Positions 24,186 through 33,305 of a DNA stretch of 33,575 nucleotides are shown piece by piece. Position 1 is the stretch's first letter. Each line of letters begins with the position of its first letter. The position numbers and the translations under genes were made by a program. This DNA is from Tannerella sp. (lineage in GTDB: Bacteria; Bacteroidota; Bacteroidia; Bacteroidales; Tannerellaceae). Below the pieces are notes generated by a model that had not been told where the DNA came from, made no database searches, and saw only the letters and a list, made by a program, of their open reading frames with translations. Location: NCBI GenBank assembly GCA_031277335.1, contig JAITMM010000048.1, forward strand, positions 1 through 33,575. Direction: 5' to 3'.

Positions 24186-24218
24186 ATAAGAAAAATAACC
24201 CGCAAACTGCACTCAATC

Positions 24219-24740
24219 ATGACATGCTCAGAGCGACAACTTTTAGAATCTGTCAAAAAAGGCAACGAAGCAGCCTTTCAAAAGATTTTCTATTCGTATA
24301 GCGATAAGTTGTATACTTTGGCGTATAAGATCACCCGAAACACATCGGCAGCCGAAGATATCGTTCAGGATTTTTTTGTCAGATACTGGGAAAAACGCGC
24401 TTCTCTTGAATTTAATCCATCATTTGCAGCTTACGCATACAGATCAATATATAACTTGTCGTTAAACTATCTCAGAGATAATGAACGTTTTATCTATGGA
24501 CTTGAGTTGACTATCGATTTACATGACAGCGAAGTAGAAGATGATGATTTACAGGAACTTAAGACTCTTTTAATGAAAGCTATAAACGAATTGCCGGAAA
24601 GATGTAAAAAGATATTTGTCATGGCCACTTTGGAAAACAAAAAATATTCGGAAGTAGCTGATTTGATGGGTATATCAATCAATACAGTGAAAGTGCAGGT
24701 TTCAAAAGCTTACCATATATTGAAAGAGAAATTAGGATAA
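24219..24740 (+). CDS. ECF sigma-70 factor, Bacteroidales FecI-like type, 173 aa
   Basis: An extracytoplasmic-function sigma factor. Region 2 lies at about 18-85, with KITRNTSAAEDIVQDFFVRY as the core- and -10-recognition segment; region 4 lies at about 115-170 with the helix-turn-helix KKYSEVADLMGISINTVKVQ. Region 3 is absent, as in all ECF factors. The fecR-type anti-sigma gene is 57 bases downstream, followed by an STN-bearing SusC, the standard trans-envelope signalling set for glycan uptake. ATG 24219 is the only sensible start. The AATAATACT-N14-GTGTTAT motif upstream of it and of its two partners suggests positive autoregulation. Confidence 0.93.
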   Translation: MTCSERQLLESVKKGNEAAFQKIFYSYSDKLYTLAYKITRNTSAAEDIVQDFFVRYWEKRASLEFNPSFAAYAYRSIYNLSLNYLRDNERFIYGLELTIDLHDSEVEDDDLQELKTLLMKAINELPERCKKIFVMATLENKKYSEVADLMGISINTVKVQVSKAYHILKEKLG

Positions 24741-24752
24741 ATGTCATATTAG

Positions 24753-24782
24753 AATAATACTTTTTCACTGTATATGTGTTAT
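24753..24782 (+). promoter_or_regulatory. ECF-type promoter of fecR (copy 2)
   Basis: AATAATACT (24753-24761), 14 bases, GTGTTAT (24776-24782), then ATAAGAAAA as in copy 1. The -10-like box ends 15 bases before the fecR ATG, so the transcript would be nearly leaderless (about 8 bases). Confidence 0.75.
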
Positions 24783-24797
24783 ATAAGAAAATAAATA

Positions 24798-25832
24798 ATG
24801 AAAGTTGTCAAAAACAAATATGCTCAATACAAAATTCTTTTAAGCGTACTTAGTGGCGAAACAGCCGAAACAGACCCTGAGTTTCAACAATGGCTAACGC
24901 TGGAAATAGATAATAAAGAGTTATATAATTACTTAAACGGCAGATATAAAGGCCGAAGAAAAGATATATTTTCGCATCAGGAATCTTCTTTTAATAAAGA
25001 TCAGGCATTCGAAAACATAAAGTATATTCTCGGTTTGGAAATGCAAACAAAGAAGCCGTTTTTTCGATCCCCACTTTTTAATCTCGTAGCGTCAGTTGCT
25101 ATTATTGTCATTCTCTATATAACAGGATACTATATGTATCAGGGGTTTATAAAAGAGCAAACTGATGAATTTGCCAAATCCGTGAATAAAGAAACGTTAC
25201 AGAATGTTTATGTACCAAAGGGAATCATACATGAGGTCATCTTGAGCGACAGCACAAAAGTCATTCTTAATTCAGAATCGAGATTAGTATTTCCGACAAA
25301 ATTCACCGGTAAGTCGCGAATAGTGGAGTTGATCGGAGAGGCATTTTTTGAGGTATCAAAAAAAGATGCCCCTTTTATTGTTAAAACGGCGGAAATGCAA
25401 ATTAACGTGACCGGTACTTCATTTAATGTAAGCGCTTATCAAGATAATTTGTCAGTACAAACCACATTGGTGGAAGGAAAAGTGCAAATCACAATTCCTG
25501 ACAAACCTGACACATACACCTTAAATCCGGGCAACAATTTCAGTCTGTCAAAATCATCCGAAGAAATAACTATTCAAAAAGTTAATACAGACAAGTATAC
25601 ATCATGGATGAGAGGCGAGCTTATTTTCCGCAATCAACGTTTAGAAGAGATATTTATAACCCTAAAAAGATGGTATGATTTTGATATTGAATATAACAAC
25701 CCTCATATCAGAAACATGAGATTCACGGGAAGCGTAGAGAAAAAACGTTCTTTAGATTATTTTCTGAAACAAATTCTAACCGTCACCGACATAAAATACA
25801 AGTATAAAGACGAAAAAGTCATATTGTTTTAG
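24798..25832 (+). CDS. FecR family anti-sigma factor, 344 aa
   Basis: A membrane-spanning regulator that holds or activates the ECF sigma factor and receives the signal from the STN domain of the receptor. The cytoplasmic N-terminus (1-90) binds the sigma factor, and a single membrane segment spans about 92-114 (LVASVAIIVILYITGYYMY). A FecR domain (about 130-235, VYVPKGIIHEVILSDSTKVI through FEVSKKDAPFIVKT) is followed by a C-terminal DUF4974-type domain (about 270-344, ELIFRNQRLEEIFITLKRWY), all in the periplasm. Length and order are normal for Bacteroidetes FecR proteins. It has its own copy of the ECF promoter motif as well as the sigma gene upstream. Confidence 0.94.
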   Translation: MKVVKNKYAQYKILLSVLSGETAETDPEFQQWLTLEIDNKELYNYLNGRYKGRRKDIFSHQESSFNKDQAFENIKYILGLEMQTKKPFFRSPLFNLVASVAIIVILYITGYYMYQGFIKEQTDEFAKSVNKETLQNVYVPKGIIHEVILSDSTKVILNSESRLVFPTKFTGKSRIVELIGEAFFEVSKKDAPFIVKTAEMQINVTGTSFNVSAYQDNLSVQTTLVEGKVQITIPDKPDTYTLNPGNNFSLSKSSEEITIQKVNTDKYTSWMRGELIFRNQRLEEIFITLKRWYDFDIEYNNPHIRNMRFTGSVEKKRSLDYFLKQILTVTDIKYKYKDEKVILF

Positions 25833-25871
25833 CTTCCGATATGGTTTTGTTTGTTAGCATATTTCTCAGTT

Positions 25872-25908
25872 CAAAGTCCTTGATTTCCATCGCGAAATCG
25901 GGACTTTG
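25872..25908 (+). terminator. Hairpin between fecR and susC, possible terminator
   Basis: CAAAGTCC (25872-25879) pairs with GGACTTTG (25901-25908), and inside it GATTTC pairs with GAAATC around a 6-base loop, with a small asymmetric bulge. There is no clear T-run after it (CATTTAAC follows), so it may be a weak terminator or an attenuator that makes susC depend on its own promoter at 26021. The rest of the 250-base gap shows no gene. Confidence 0.5.
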
Positions 25909-26020
25909 CATTTAACACGAAACTCAATGTCGAAGTCTTCTGAAAATACAATTTTATTGGGACAAAAAAGACGTCTATACAAACAGTAGTTCAGCTAAAC
26001 ATAAAAATAATCTCGTTTCA

Positions 26021-26050
26021 AATAATACTTTTTAACTTCTCATGTGTTAT
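26021..26050 (+). promoter_or_regulatory. ECF-type promoter of susC (copy 3)
   Basis: AATAATACT (26021-26029), 14 bases, GTGTTAT (26044-26050), in the same layout as the copies before the sigma gene and fecR. Transcription would start near 26057. Because the -10-like box includes the GTG at 26044, that codon cannot be the susC start. Confidence 0.75.
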
Positions 26051-26082
26051 TAATATCACAATTATTAACAAATTTTAAATGG

Positions 26083-29000
26083 ATGAAAGGTATGAAAGGA
26101 AATTATCTTAAAAATGCAAAAATGCTTCCTGTCAACAAAAGGCTTTTACGTATTTTGTATGTGACTTATTTCTGTTTTTTATTGGGTACCAATATTATGT
26201 GGGGAGAATTTACGTATGCTCAACAAACATTATTGACGCTATCGTATAATAATGTAGAGTTGGAAGAAGTGTTTAATTCGATTCGTCGGCAAAGTGAATT
26301 TGAATTTTTCTACAACAACGATCAGGTCGATACTTCGACAAAGACAAGTGTGTATGTCAAAGATGCTGACATTTATGAAGTCATGAAACAAATCCTACCG
26401 ACTGTTTATGAATATGAGATCAAAGACCGGTATGTGCTGATTAGCAAAGCGAAAGCGCTTCCTCCGGAAATTATTTCAATAGTTCAACAGCAAGGCAGAA
26501 CGGTAACCGGAGTTGTTCGTGACGCATCAGGCCCTGTTATAGGCGCAAATGTTGTAGTAAAGGGGACGACAAATGGCGCTGTGACAGATGTTGACGGAAA
26601 ATTTTCCATTGAGAATATACCGGCAAATGCTATCTTACAAATATCTTATGTCGGATACATTTCTCAAGAGATCTCCGTTGATAATCAATCGCAAGTCACA
26701 ATCACTTTGCGCGAAGACGCCGAGTCATTAGACGAGGTAGTCGTTGTGGGTTATGGTACGATGAGGAGAAGAGATGTCACAGGGTCGGTAGCATCTCTTT
26801 CTTCAACACAATTAAAAGACAGGCCAATAGCAAAGCTTGACCAGGCTTTAAGCGGGCAATTGGCCGGTGTTCAGGTAATGGATGTGACAGGAGAGCCGGG
26901 AGCCGATATGCTAATCAGAGTCAGAGGAGTAGGCAGTATTTCCGCAGGTTCGGCACCTTTATATGTCATTGACGGATTCCCGTTTGCCAATTTGCAAACA
27001 TTGAATCCGGGAGATATTGAAACGATAGATGTATTGAAAGACGCTTCAGCGACAGCTATATATGGTTCAAGAGGCGCAAATGGAGTTGTCATGATCACGA
27101 CTAAAAGAGGGAAAGAAGGTCAGACAAGGATTACAGCCGATATTTATACAGGTTGGCAGTCGGCAATGATGCGTCCGGAATTTTTCAATTCAAAGCAACA
27201 GTCTCAATATTATTATGATGGTGTTCGCAACGAAAATACTGATTTAGGAATTGACGTATCACTTCCCTACACGGAATGGGGCAAACAGCCGAGTCCGATT
27301 TATTCGGGGACAATGGGTTCTGCAATGCCTCAAACACCAATGGACGTGCTTGAAGGTAGGAATACGTTCGAGACGGACATGCTCGATGAAGTATTACGAA
27401 ATGCCATGCAAACTCGCTACTCAATTTCAGCAACAGGCGGTACGCAATCTCTAAAGTACTCTATAAGCGGAGAATATCTTGATCAAGACGGTATTGTATT
27501 AGGTACCGATTTTAAAAGATATTCATTCAGCTCAAATTTCGATGTTCAATTAAAGCATAAATTATCTTTAAAACTGAACTTTAGAAGCGCAATGACCGAT
27601 GTGAGTTGGCAACGCAACAGTGATGGAGGCGGTGGAAATAACTGGAGTGTGATAGCTCAGGCAACATCTCAAATGCCGTATTATCCGGCTTATAATGAGG
27701 ACGGAAGTTATTACGTCCTTTTTGATTTGGATGCTTCGACCGTCTTGTACAACGCATTAGCTGTTGCTAAAGAAAGGCTGACAAAACGCAATAGAAGAGA
27801 AACCTTCGGCAATGCGAATTTGAATTATATCATTACAGATGGTTTAAATATAAATTTTAATTCAGGCGCGATATTGACTTCTTTCAATGAAATGATATTC
27901 ACACCCGGCTTGCCTGTTTTCAATAATAATGCTCCAAGCGGAAGCGACGCCTCAGAATTTGGACTGGACTGGAATACTGAAACAACATTAAACTTTGACA
28001 AATCAATTAAAAATCACAATTTCAAAGCTTTATTAGGTTTTGCCACAGAAAAGACAACAATTAAATCTTCAAGTCTTTCAAGTGATAGATTTCCAAATAA
28101 TCTTGTTCAATACCTCAGTGCTGTCAGTGGCATAATTACAGACGGGACATCAGCGCTGAACGAATATTCTCTGATTTCTTATTTTGGACGAATCAATTAC
28201 AATTATTCTGAGAAATATTATCTGTCGGCTTCTCTTCGAACAGACGGTTCATCTCGATTTGGATCAAACCATAAATACGGCTGGTTTCCGTCGGCATCAG
28301 CCATGTGGCGTGTATCGGAAGAAGGTTTTCTAAAAGACGTTCCATATCTAAGTCAATTACGTTTAAAACTCACTTACGGCGTGACGGGGAATAATAATAT
28401 CGGCAACTACGATCATTTAGCCACAGTCAATTATGTGCGTTCTATTCTTGGAAACGTAGCTTCTCAGGGATATGCTCCTGCAAGATTATATAACCCTGAC
28501 CTGACATGGGAAAAACAACAACAGATCAATGCAGGCGTCGAGGTGGCTTTTCTAAATAATAGAATTGGATTAACTGTTGATTATTATAATTCTACAAATA
28601 GCGACCTGCTACTTAATGTGAATGTTCCTACTATATCAGGGTTTCCTACTGCCTTGCAGAATATAGGAGAAGTTAAAAATCATGGGGTTGAATTTGTATT
28701 GAATACCGTCAATTTACAGGGAGATTTCAACTGGTCGACGAATTTTAATATTTCTATGTATAGAAATAAGGTGACCAAACTCGGCCCGGAAGGTGACCCG
28801 ATTCGTAGTGGATGGAATATTACTGAAATAGGCCAACCTATTGGAATGTTTTACGGCTTGCTTTGGGACGGAATTTTCCAAAATCAGGCTGAACTCGACA
28901 AGGGGCCGAAATATAATCCCGGCCTAAGAGACGAGTCGCGTGTAGGCGATATACGTTTCAAAGATGTAAGTGGGCCTGACGGCGTCCCTGATGGCATCAT

Positions 29001-29541
29001 AACAGTCGATGACTATTCCATTATGGGCAATCCATATCCTGATTTCTATTATGGCATGACAAATCAGTTCTCATATAAAAATATCAATTTGAACATCGGT
29101 CTCGTCGGCTCATCCGGAGCAGATGTACTAAATCGCGCCAACGAAATACGACTCCTTACAAGATCGCGTAGCAGAACACTCGCGACACAGGTAAATTATT
29201 GGAAATCAGAAGCAGATCCCGGAGATGGAAAAACGCCGAGACCAAATAACAATCCTACGGGAGGTATACGGTTGCCGAATCAGCGTCACATGGATAGCGG
29301 CACATTCCTTAGAATAAACACGATTTCATTTGGATATCTCTTCCCCAAGTCAATCACGCAAAAGCTGCAACTCTATTCGCTTAGAATCTATGCCACAGCT
29401 ACAAATCCGTTTATTTTCACTGACAACACCTCATTTAATCCCGAAGTGGCTAATAGCAGAGCTGCATTAGAACCTGGTATAGACTACAATAATTACCCTA
29501 TTGCCAAAAGTTTTATTTTCGGATTAAATCTTGAGTTTTAA
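26083..29541 (+). CDS. SusC/RagA family TonB-linked outer-membrane transporter with N-terminal STN domain, 1152 aa
   Basis: The outer-membrane channel of a glycan or peptide uptake system. A long N-terminus with a hydrophobic export segment (about 23-45) is followed by an STN signalling domain (about 50-120, LLTLSYNNVELEEVFNSI...), a carboxypeptidase-like domain (about 140-225) and the plug. The family signatures DEVVVVGYG, LYVIDGFPF and LKDASATAIYGSRGANGV are all present, then the barrel ending in FIFGLNLEF. The STN domain fits control by the adjacent FecR/ECF pair. ATG 26083 and ATG 26092 are both possible starts (the latter has GAAAGG upstream); an in-frame GTG at 26044 is excluded because it lies in the promoter. 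susD follows 21 bases after the stop. Substrate unknown. Confidence 0.94.
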   Translation: MKGMKGNYLKNAKMLPVNKRLLRILYVTYFCFLLGTNIMWGEFTYAQQTLLTLSYNNVELEEVFNSIRRQSEFEFFYNNDQVDTSTKTSVYVKDADIYEVMKQILPTVYEYEIKDRYVLISKAKALPPEIISIVQQQGRTVTGVVRDASGPVIGANVVVKGTTNGAVTDVDGKFSIENIPANAILQISYVGYISQEISVDNQSQVTITLREDAESLDEVVVVGYGTMRRRDVTGSVASLSSTQLKDRPIAKLDQALSGQLAGVQVMDVTGEPGADMLIRVRGVGSISAGSAPLYVIDGFPFANLQTLNPGDIETIDVLKDASATAIYGSRGANGVVMITTKRGKEGQTRITADIYTGWQSAMMRPEFFNSKQQSQYYYDGVRNENTDLGIDVSLPYTEWGKQPSPIYSGTMGSAMPQTPMDVLEGRNTFETDMLDEVLRNAMQTRYSISATGGTQSLKYSISGEYLDQDGIVLGTDFKRYSFSSNFDVQLKHKLSLKLNFRSAMTDVSWQRNSDGGGGNNWSVIAQATSQMPYYPAYNEDGSYYVLFDLDASTVLYNALAVAKERLTKRNRRETFGNANLNYIITDGLNINFNSGAILTSFNEMIFTPGLPVFNNNAPSGSDASEFGLDWNTETTLNFDKSIKNHNFKALLGFATEKTTIKSSSLSSDRFPNNLVQYLSAVSGIITDGTSALNEYSLISYFGRINYNYSEKYYLSASLRTDGSSRFGSNHKYGWFPSASAMWRVSEEGFLKDVPYLSQLRLKLTYGVTGNNNIGNYDHLATVNYVRSILGNVASQGYAPARLYNPDLTWEKQQQINAGVEVAFLNNRIGLTVDYYNSTNSDLLLNVNVPTISGFPTALQNIGEVKNHGVEFVLNTVNLQGDFNWSTNFNISMYRNKVTKLGPEGDPIRSGWNITEIGQPIGMFYGLLWDGIFQNQAELDKGPKYNPGLRDESRVGDIRFKDVSGPDGVPDGIITVDDYSIMGNPYPDFYYGMTNQFSYKNINLNIGLVGSSGADVLNRANEIRLLTRSRSRTLATQVNYWKSEADPGDGKTPRPNNNPTGGIRLPNQRHMDSGTFLRINTISFGYLFPKSITQKLQLYSLRIYATATNPFIFTDNTSFNPEVANSRAALEPGIDYNNYPIAKSFIFGLNLEF

Positions 29542-29562
29542 ATAATTAAAAAAAATTAGGAA

Positions 29563-30999
29563 ATGAAAAAAATATATTTATTCTTATTTATTACGTTTCT
29601 ATGCACTGACTGCAGCGACGATTTCATTAACCTTGAACCTCAGTCGACAGTAATCATAGACAATCTGTATACCACAGATAATGACTTTAATAACGCCGTA
29701 GTTGGAGTATACGCCGTGTTGCAAACTCAATTCACACAGATGTATATTTTTGGAGACATACGGGCAGACGATGCCGAAGTACATGTCATCAAAAACAATA
29801 ATCATTCTGAGTCAGACCTATTTATCATGAATTCTATAAATGGGTTGATAAATAGTACATGGCAGAATTTTTATAACATAATTTTCAGGGCAAACATGGT
29901 TTTAGACAGAATAGAAGCAGCTGATCCATCAGTCGTTACTAATAAAAACAGATACATAGCCGAAGCTAAATTTCTGCGAGCGTTTGCCTATTTCAACCTT
30001 GTAAGAATTTATGGTGATGTGCCTTTAGTTACCCTACCGATCAGTTCGGTCGAAGCTCTTGAAACGCCGCGTTCGGGCACGGATGCTGTTTACCAACTAA
30101 TCATCAGCGATATAGCAAGTGCAGAGCCGGACTTGCCTACAGAATATTCAGGCAGTAGCGTCGGTAGAGTTACGCGTGGCGCTGCAAAATCCATACTTGG
30201 TAAAATTTATTTAGACCGTCATGATTATGTTAATGCAGAAAGTAAACTGCAGGAAGTGACCACTATGGGTTATAAACTGCTTGACAACTACAACGACCTC
30301 TTTAACTATTCACTCGACGAGCATCATAGCGAATATATTTTCGATGTAGAATATGCAGCCGGTCAAAATGTTGCAAACAGCCTGACAAACGACCTTTTAC
30401 CCAACTCGGCAGCCTTTGAAGCTTTTTACGGCATTGCAGGTATAGGAGGAGAGACTCTTAATCCAACCGAGGCGTTGAGAAGTTTGTTCGAAGAAAACGA
30501 TACGCGCAAAGACGTCACAGTGGCAACCTTCGGAGGATGGATCAATGGCGATGGTGAATTTGTAGCGTTTCCTCCGGCAACAGGCCGCTCATGGACAAAA
30601 AAATATATCGCTCCTGTAGCAGTGTCCGGCCAAAGTCCATGCAACTGGAAAGTGACAAGATATGGAGATGTAGTATTAATGTATGCAGAAGCATTGAATG
30701 AAAACGGAAAAACAAGTGAAGCATTGACATGGCTGAATATGATCAGAACAAGAGCCGGCGTTTCAACGTATTCTGATCTCTCCCAAGAAGAAACGCGTGA
30801 AGCCATTTACACTGAGCGAAGATTGGAGCTGAGCTTTGAAGGTCACAGATGGTTCGATTTAGTAAGATACGGAAGAGCTTATGACACCATGAGAGAAAAA
30901 GGGATGGCGCAGTATATGACACTTTTCCCTGTCCCGTGGTCGCAGATTCAGGTTGTCAACGACCAGGCGATATTCTGGCAAAATGAAGGTTACAATTAA
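29563..30999 (+). CDS. RagB/SusD family nutrient-binding lipoprotein, 478 aa
   Basis: The surface lipoprotein that forms a lid over the SusC channel and binds the substrate. The first 16 residues are a hydrophobic leader and the probable lipidated residue is C17, followed by SDDF as usual in SusD; the residues before it (CTD) are not a canonical lipobox. The TPR-like helical body includes AKFLRAFAYFNLVRIYGDVP and GAAKSILGKIYLDRHDYVNA, and the C-terminal part has RRLELSFEGHRWFDLVRYGR, both hallmarks of the family. At 478 residues it is within the family range. It follows susC closely and should be co-transcribed. The hydrolase gene after it has its own promoter. Confidence 0.94.
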   Translation: MKKIYLFLFITFLCTDCSDDFINLEPQSTVIIDNLYTTDNDFNNAVVGVYAVLQTQFTQMYIFGDIRADDAEVHVIKNNNHSESDLFIMNSINGLINSTWQNFYNIIFRANMVLDRIEAADPSVVTNKNRYIAEAKFLRAFAYFNLVRIYGDVPLVTLPISSVEALETPRSGTDAVYQLIISDIASAEPDLPTEYSGSSVGRVTRGAAKSILGKIYLDRHDYVNAESKLQEVTTMGYKLLDNYNDLFNYSLDEHHSEYIFDVEYAAGQNVANSLTNDLLPNSAAFEAFYGIAGIGGETLNPTEALRSLFEENDTRKDVTVATFGGWINGDGEFVAFPPATGRSWTKKYIAPVAVSGQSPCNWKVTRYGDVVLMYAEALNENGKTSEALTWLNMIRTRAGVSTYSDLSQEETREAIYTERRLELSFEGHRWFDLVRYGRAYDTMREKGMAQYMTLFPVPWSQIQVVNDQAIFWQNEGYN

Positions 31000-31009
31000 A
31001 TAGACATCT

Positions 31010-31042
31010 TTTGGATGGCGTCATTAATATTGATTATATTTG
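31010..31042 (+). promoter_or_regulatory. Promoter of the glycoside-hydrolase-like gene
   Basis: TTTG at 31010-31013, 21 bases, TATATTTG at 31035-31042, an exact fit to the housekeeping pattern. The start near 31048 leaves a leader of about 38 bases before the ATG at 31086. It differs completely from the ECF-type boxes of the preceding genes. Confidence 0.75.
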
Positions 31043-31085
31043 TGGCGCCTTTCTTTTGAAATTCAATAATAATAAATACTACAAT

Positions 31086-33290
31086 ATGGACAGACGAAAT
31101 TTTATCAGGAATGTATCGATAGCCGGCGGTGCGATGGCTATTTCAGGGAATGCTGCATTTACGACGATGGCGGCAGATGGGGAGTCTTTACCTTTGCAGC
31201 AGATGCGGCAGATGCAGTCGGACGAGCCTTGGTTCAATAAGGCCATGCGATGGGCGCAGGTGGCGTTTGTGGAAAATGATCCGGAGAAATATGACAGACA
31301 ATTTTGGGTGGATTATTTCAAAAAGGCGCATATAGACGGCGTATTGCTTAGCGCTGGAGGAATTGTGGCTAATTACCCGACGCAGATACCGTTGCATCAT
31401 CGCAGCGACTGGCTGGGCGATAAGGATATTTTGGGTGATCTGATTGCCGAGTGCAGGAAAATGGAGATGACGGTCGTGCTCAGGACTGATCCTCATGCTG
31501 TCAGGCAGGATGTTTGCGATGCCCATCCCGAATATATTGCCGTCACGGCCGACGGGCAGAAACGCCGTCACTGGGCGCGGACAGACCTGTGGGTCACCTG
31601 TGCCTTAGGGCCGTATAACTTTGAGTTTATGACCGAAGTACATAAGGAAATCATGCAGCGCTATATGCCGGAAGGGATTTTCTCAAACCGCTGGGCAGGG
31701 CATGGCGTCTGTTACTGTGACAGTTGCAAGAAACTGTTCAAAGCCGCCACAGGTCTTAACCTGCCAAAAAATACGAACCGTCTCGATCCGGTATATCAGA
31801 AATGGAACGACTGGCAAACCGACAGATTGAAAGAGCTTTGGTTTCTTTGGGATGCCGAAATACGGAAAATCAAGCCGACGGCAAGGTTTATCCCTAATGG
31901 CTTCCCTGACAGAATGTTGACTGGTAAATATTCGGATTTTTTCTTTGCCGACCAGCAGGGCAGGCGCGGACAGTCGCTCCCGTGGGAAAATGCGCGCGGC
32001 GCCAAGGAATTGCGGGCAAGCCTTGGTTTAAAGCCGCTTATAGGGATTTTCAGCGTGGGTCTGGAGGAAGAATTTCGATGGAAAGATTCGGTGCAGACCG
32101 ATGCCGAACTGCGGATCTGGGTGGCTGAAGGCACGGCCAACGGCATGAAACCCTGCTTTGTGAAGTTCGGAGCGCACGTGCTCGATACAAGATGGATGGA
32201 TACGATCGCTGCTGTGTATCAGAATTATTATAAAAGTGAACGTTATCTGCGCAATACGGCTTCCATGTCGCGCATAGGTGTGGTTTTTTCGCAGCAGACA
32301 AGCCGCAGATATGGAGGAGAATCTTGGCAGCAAAATAGTAATCAGCATGGTATGGGCATGTATCACGCCCTTGTCGAAGGAAGTATTCCTTTCGATATGG
32401 TCAACGACCAGATGATGGACACCGAAGGTCTTAAACAGTATAAACTACTTATACTCCCCAATATAGCTGCTCTCTCAGACGCACAGTGCGATCAGCTGCG
32501 GGCGTTTGTTGGGGCAGGCGGAAGCATCGTAGCAACTTACGAGACATCGCTTTACGACGAAAACGGCAAACGCCGCGCCGATTTCGGATTGAAAGACCTT
32601 ATCGGCGCATCATTCGACAATGCCGTGGAAGGTCCGATGCGCAACAGCTACCTCAAACTGAAGAAAGATGCTTCGGGCGCTTTCCATCCTGCATTGCAGG
32701 GATTGGAAAACGCTTATCGCATTATCAATACGATATATAATGTGAAAGTTAAGCCGCTGGATCAATCCCTGCCGTCGCCTGTGACATTGGTGCCTACGTA
32801 TCCCGATTTGCCGATGGAGGATGTCTATCCGCGAATTGAGGAGACGGATATCCGCGAACTGTATCTGCGACAGGTCGGCAAAGGTCGCGTCGCCTATTTC
32901 CCCGTAGACATCGACCGGACTTTCTGGCAGTTAATGGCCGATGATCATGCGCGTTTGCTACGCAGCACTATCGACTGGGCGCTGAATGAAGACCCCGTAG
33001 TCGATGTCAAGTGTCAGGGAGTGATGGATGTAGCCGTATGGCGTCAAAAAGATTCCATGACGGTGCATCTCGTCAACCTGACGAATCCGATGATGATGAA
33101 GGGTCCGTTTCGTGATATCTTCCCTGTCGATGCGACAGTAGATATACAAATACCTGATAATAGCAGCGTTAAGGCTGTCAAGTTGTTGTTTTGCGGGAAA
33201 ACGCCGCAATATTCGATCAGGGGAAACAGGGTCTCGCTTTATGTGCCGCAAGTTCCTGATCATGAGATTGTGGCGATAGATTTGACATAA
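31086..33290 (+). CDS. Tat-exported glycoside-hydrolase-like protein with beta-galactosidase-trimerisation-like domain, 734 aa
   Basis: The first 30 residues are a twin-arginine signal (RRNFIR at 3-8, then GGAMAISGNAAF), so it is exported folded. Residues about 45-340 look like a TIM-barrel hydrolase of the family often listed as hypothetical glycoside hydrolase 6: WVDYFKKAHIDGVLLSAGG, EGIFSNRWAGHG and the cysteine motif CYCDSC. Residues about 380-530 (GVVFSQQTS..., YKLLILPNIAALSDAQCDQL) resemble the flavodoxin-like trimerisation domain of GH42 beta-galactosidases. A small beta domain ends the protein. Catalytic residues cannot be assigned safely. A longer frame opening at TTG 31011 runs through the promoter and is rejected; ATG 31086 gives the clean signal. 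Role inferred: degradation of a glycan imported by the adjacent SusCD. Confidence 0.8.
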   Translation: MDRRNFIRNVSIAGGAMAISGNAAFTTMAADGESLPLQQMRQMQSDEPWFNKAMRWAQVAFVENDPEKYDRQFWVDYFKKAHIDGVLLSAGGIVANYPTQIPLHHRSDWLGDKDILGDLIAECRKMEMTVVLRTDPHAVRQDVCDAHPEYIAVTADGQKRRHWARTDLWVTCALGPYNFEFMTEVHKEIMQRYMPEGIFSNRWAGHGVCYCDSCKKLFKAATGLNLPKNTNRLDPVYQKWNDWQTDRLKELWFLWDAEIRKIKPTARFIPNGFPDRMLTGKYSDFFFADQQGRRGQSLPWENARGAKELRASLGLKPLIGIFSVGLEEEFRWKDSVQTDAELRIWVAEGTANGMKPCFVKFGAHVLDTRWMDTIAAVYQNYYKSERYLRNTASMSRIGVVFSQQTSRRYGGESWQQNSNQHGMGMYHALVEGSIPFDMVNDQMMDTEGLKQYKLLILPNIAALSDAQCDQLRAFVGAGGSIVATYETSLYDENGKRRADFGLKDLIGASFDNAVEGPMRNSYLKLKKDASGAFHPALQGLENAYRIINTIYNVKVKPLDQSLPSPVTLVPTYPDLPMEDVYPRIEETDIRELYLRQVGKGRVAYFPVDIDRTFWQLMADDHARLLRSTIDWALNEDPVVDVKCQGVMDVAVWRQKDSMTVHLVNLTNPMMMKGPFRDIFPVDATVDIQIPDNSSVKAVKLLFCGKTPQYSIRGNRVSLYVPQVPDHEIVAIDLT

Positions 33291-33305
33291 TAATTAAATT
33301 ATAAT

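Noticed and set aside
31011-31085. N-terminal extension of the hydrolase from TTG 31011
   Set aside because: This stretch contains both promoter boxes, and the extension would bury the twin-arginine signal that begins at ATG 31086.
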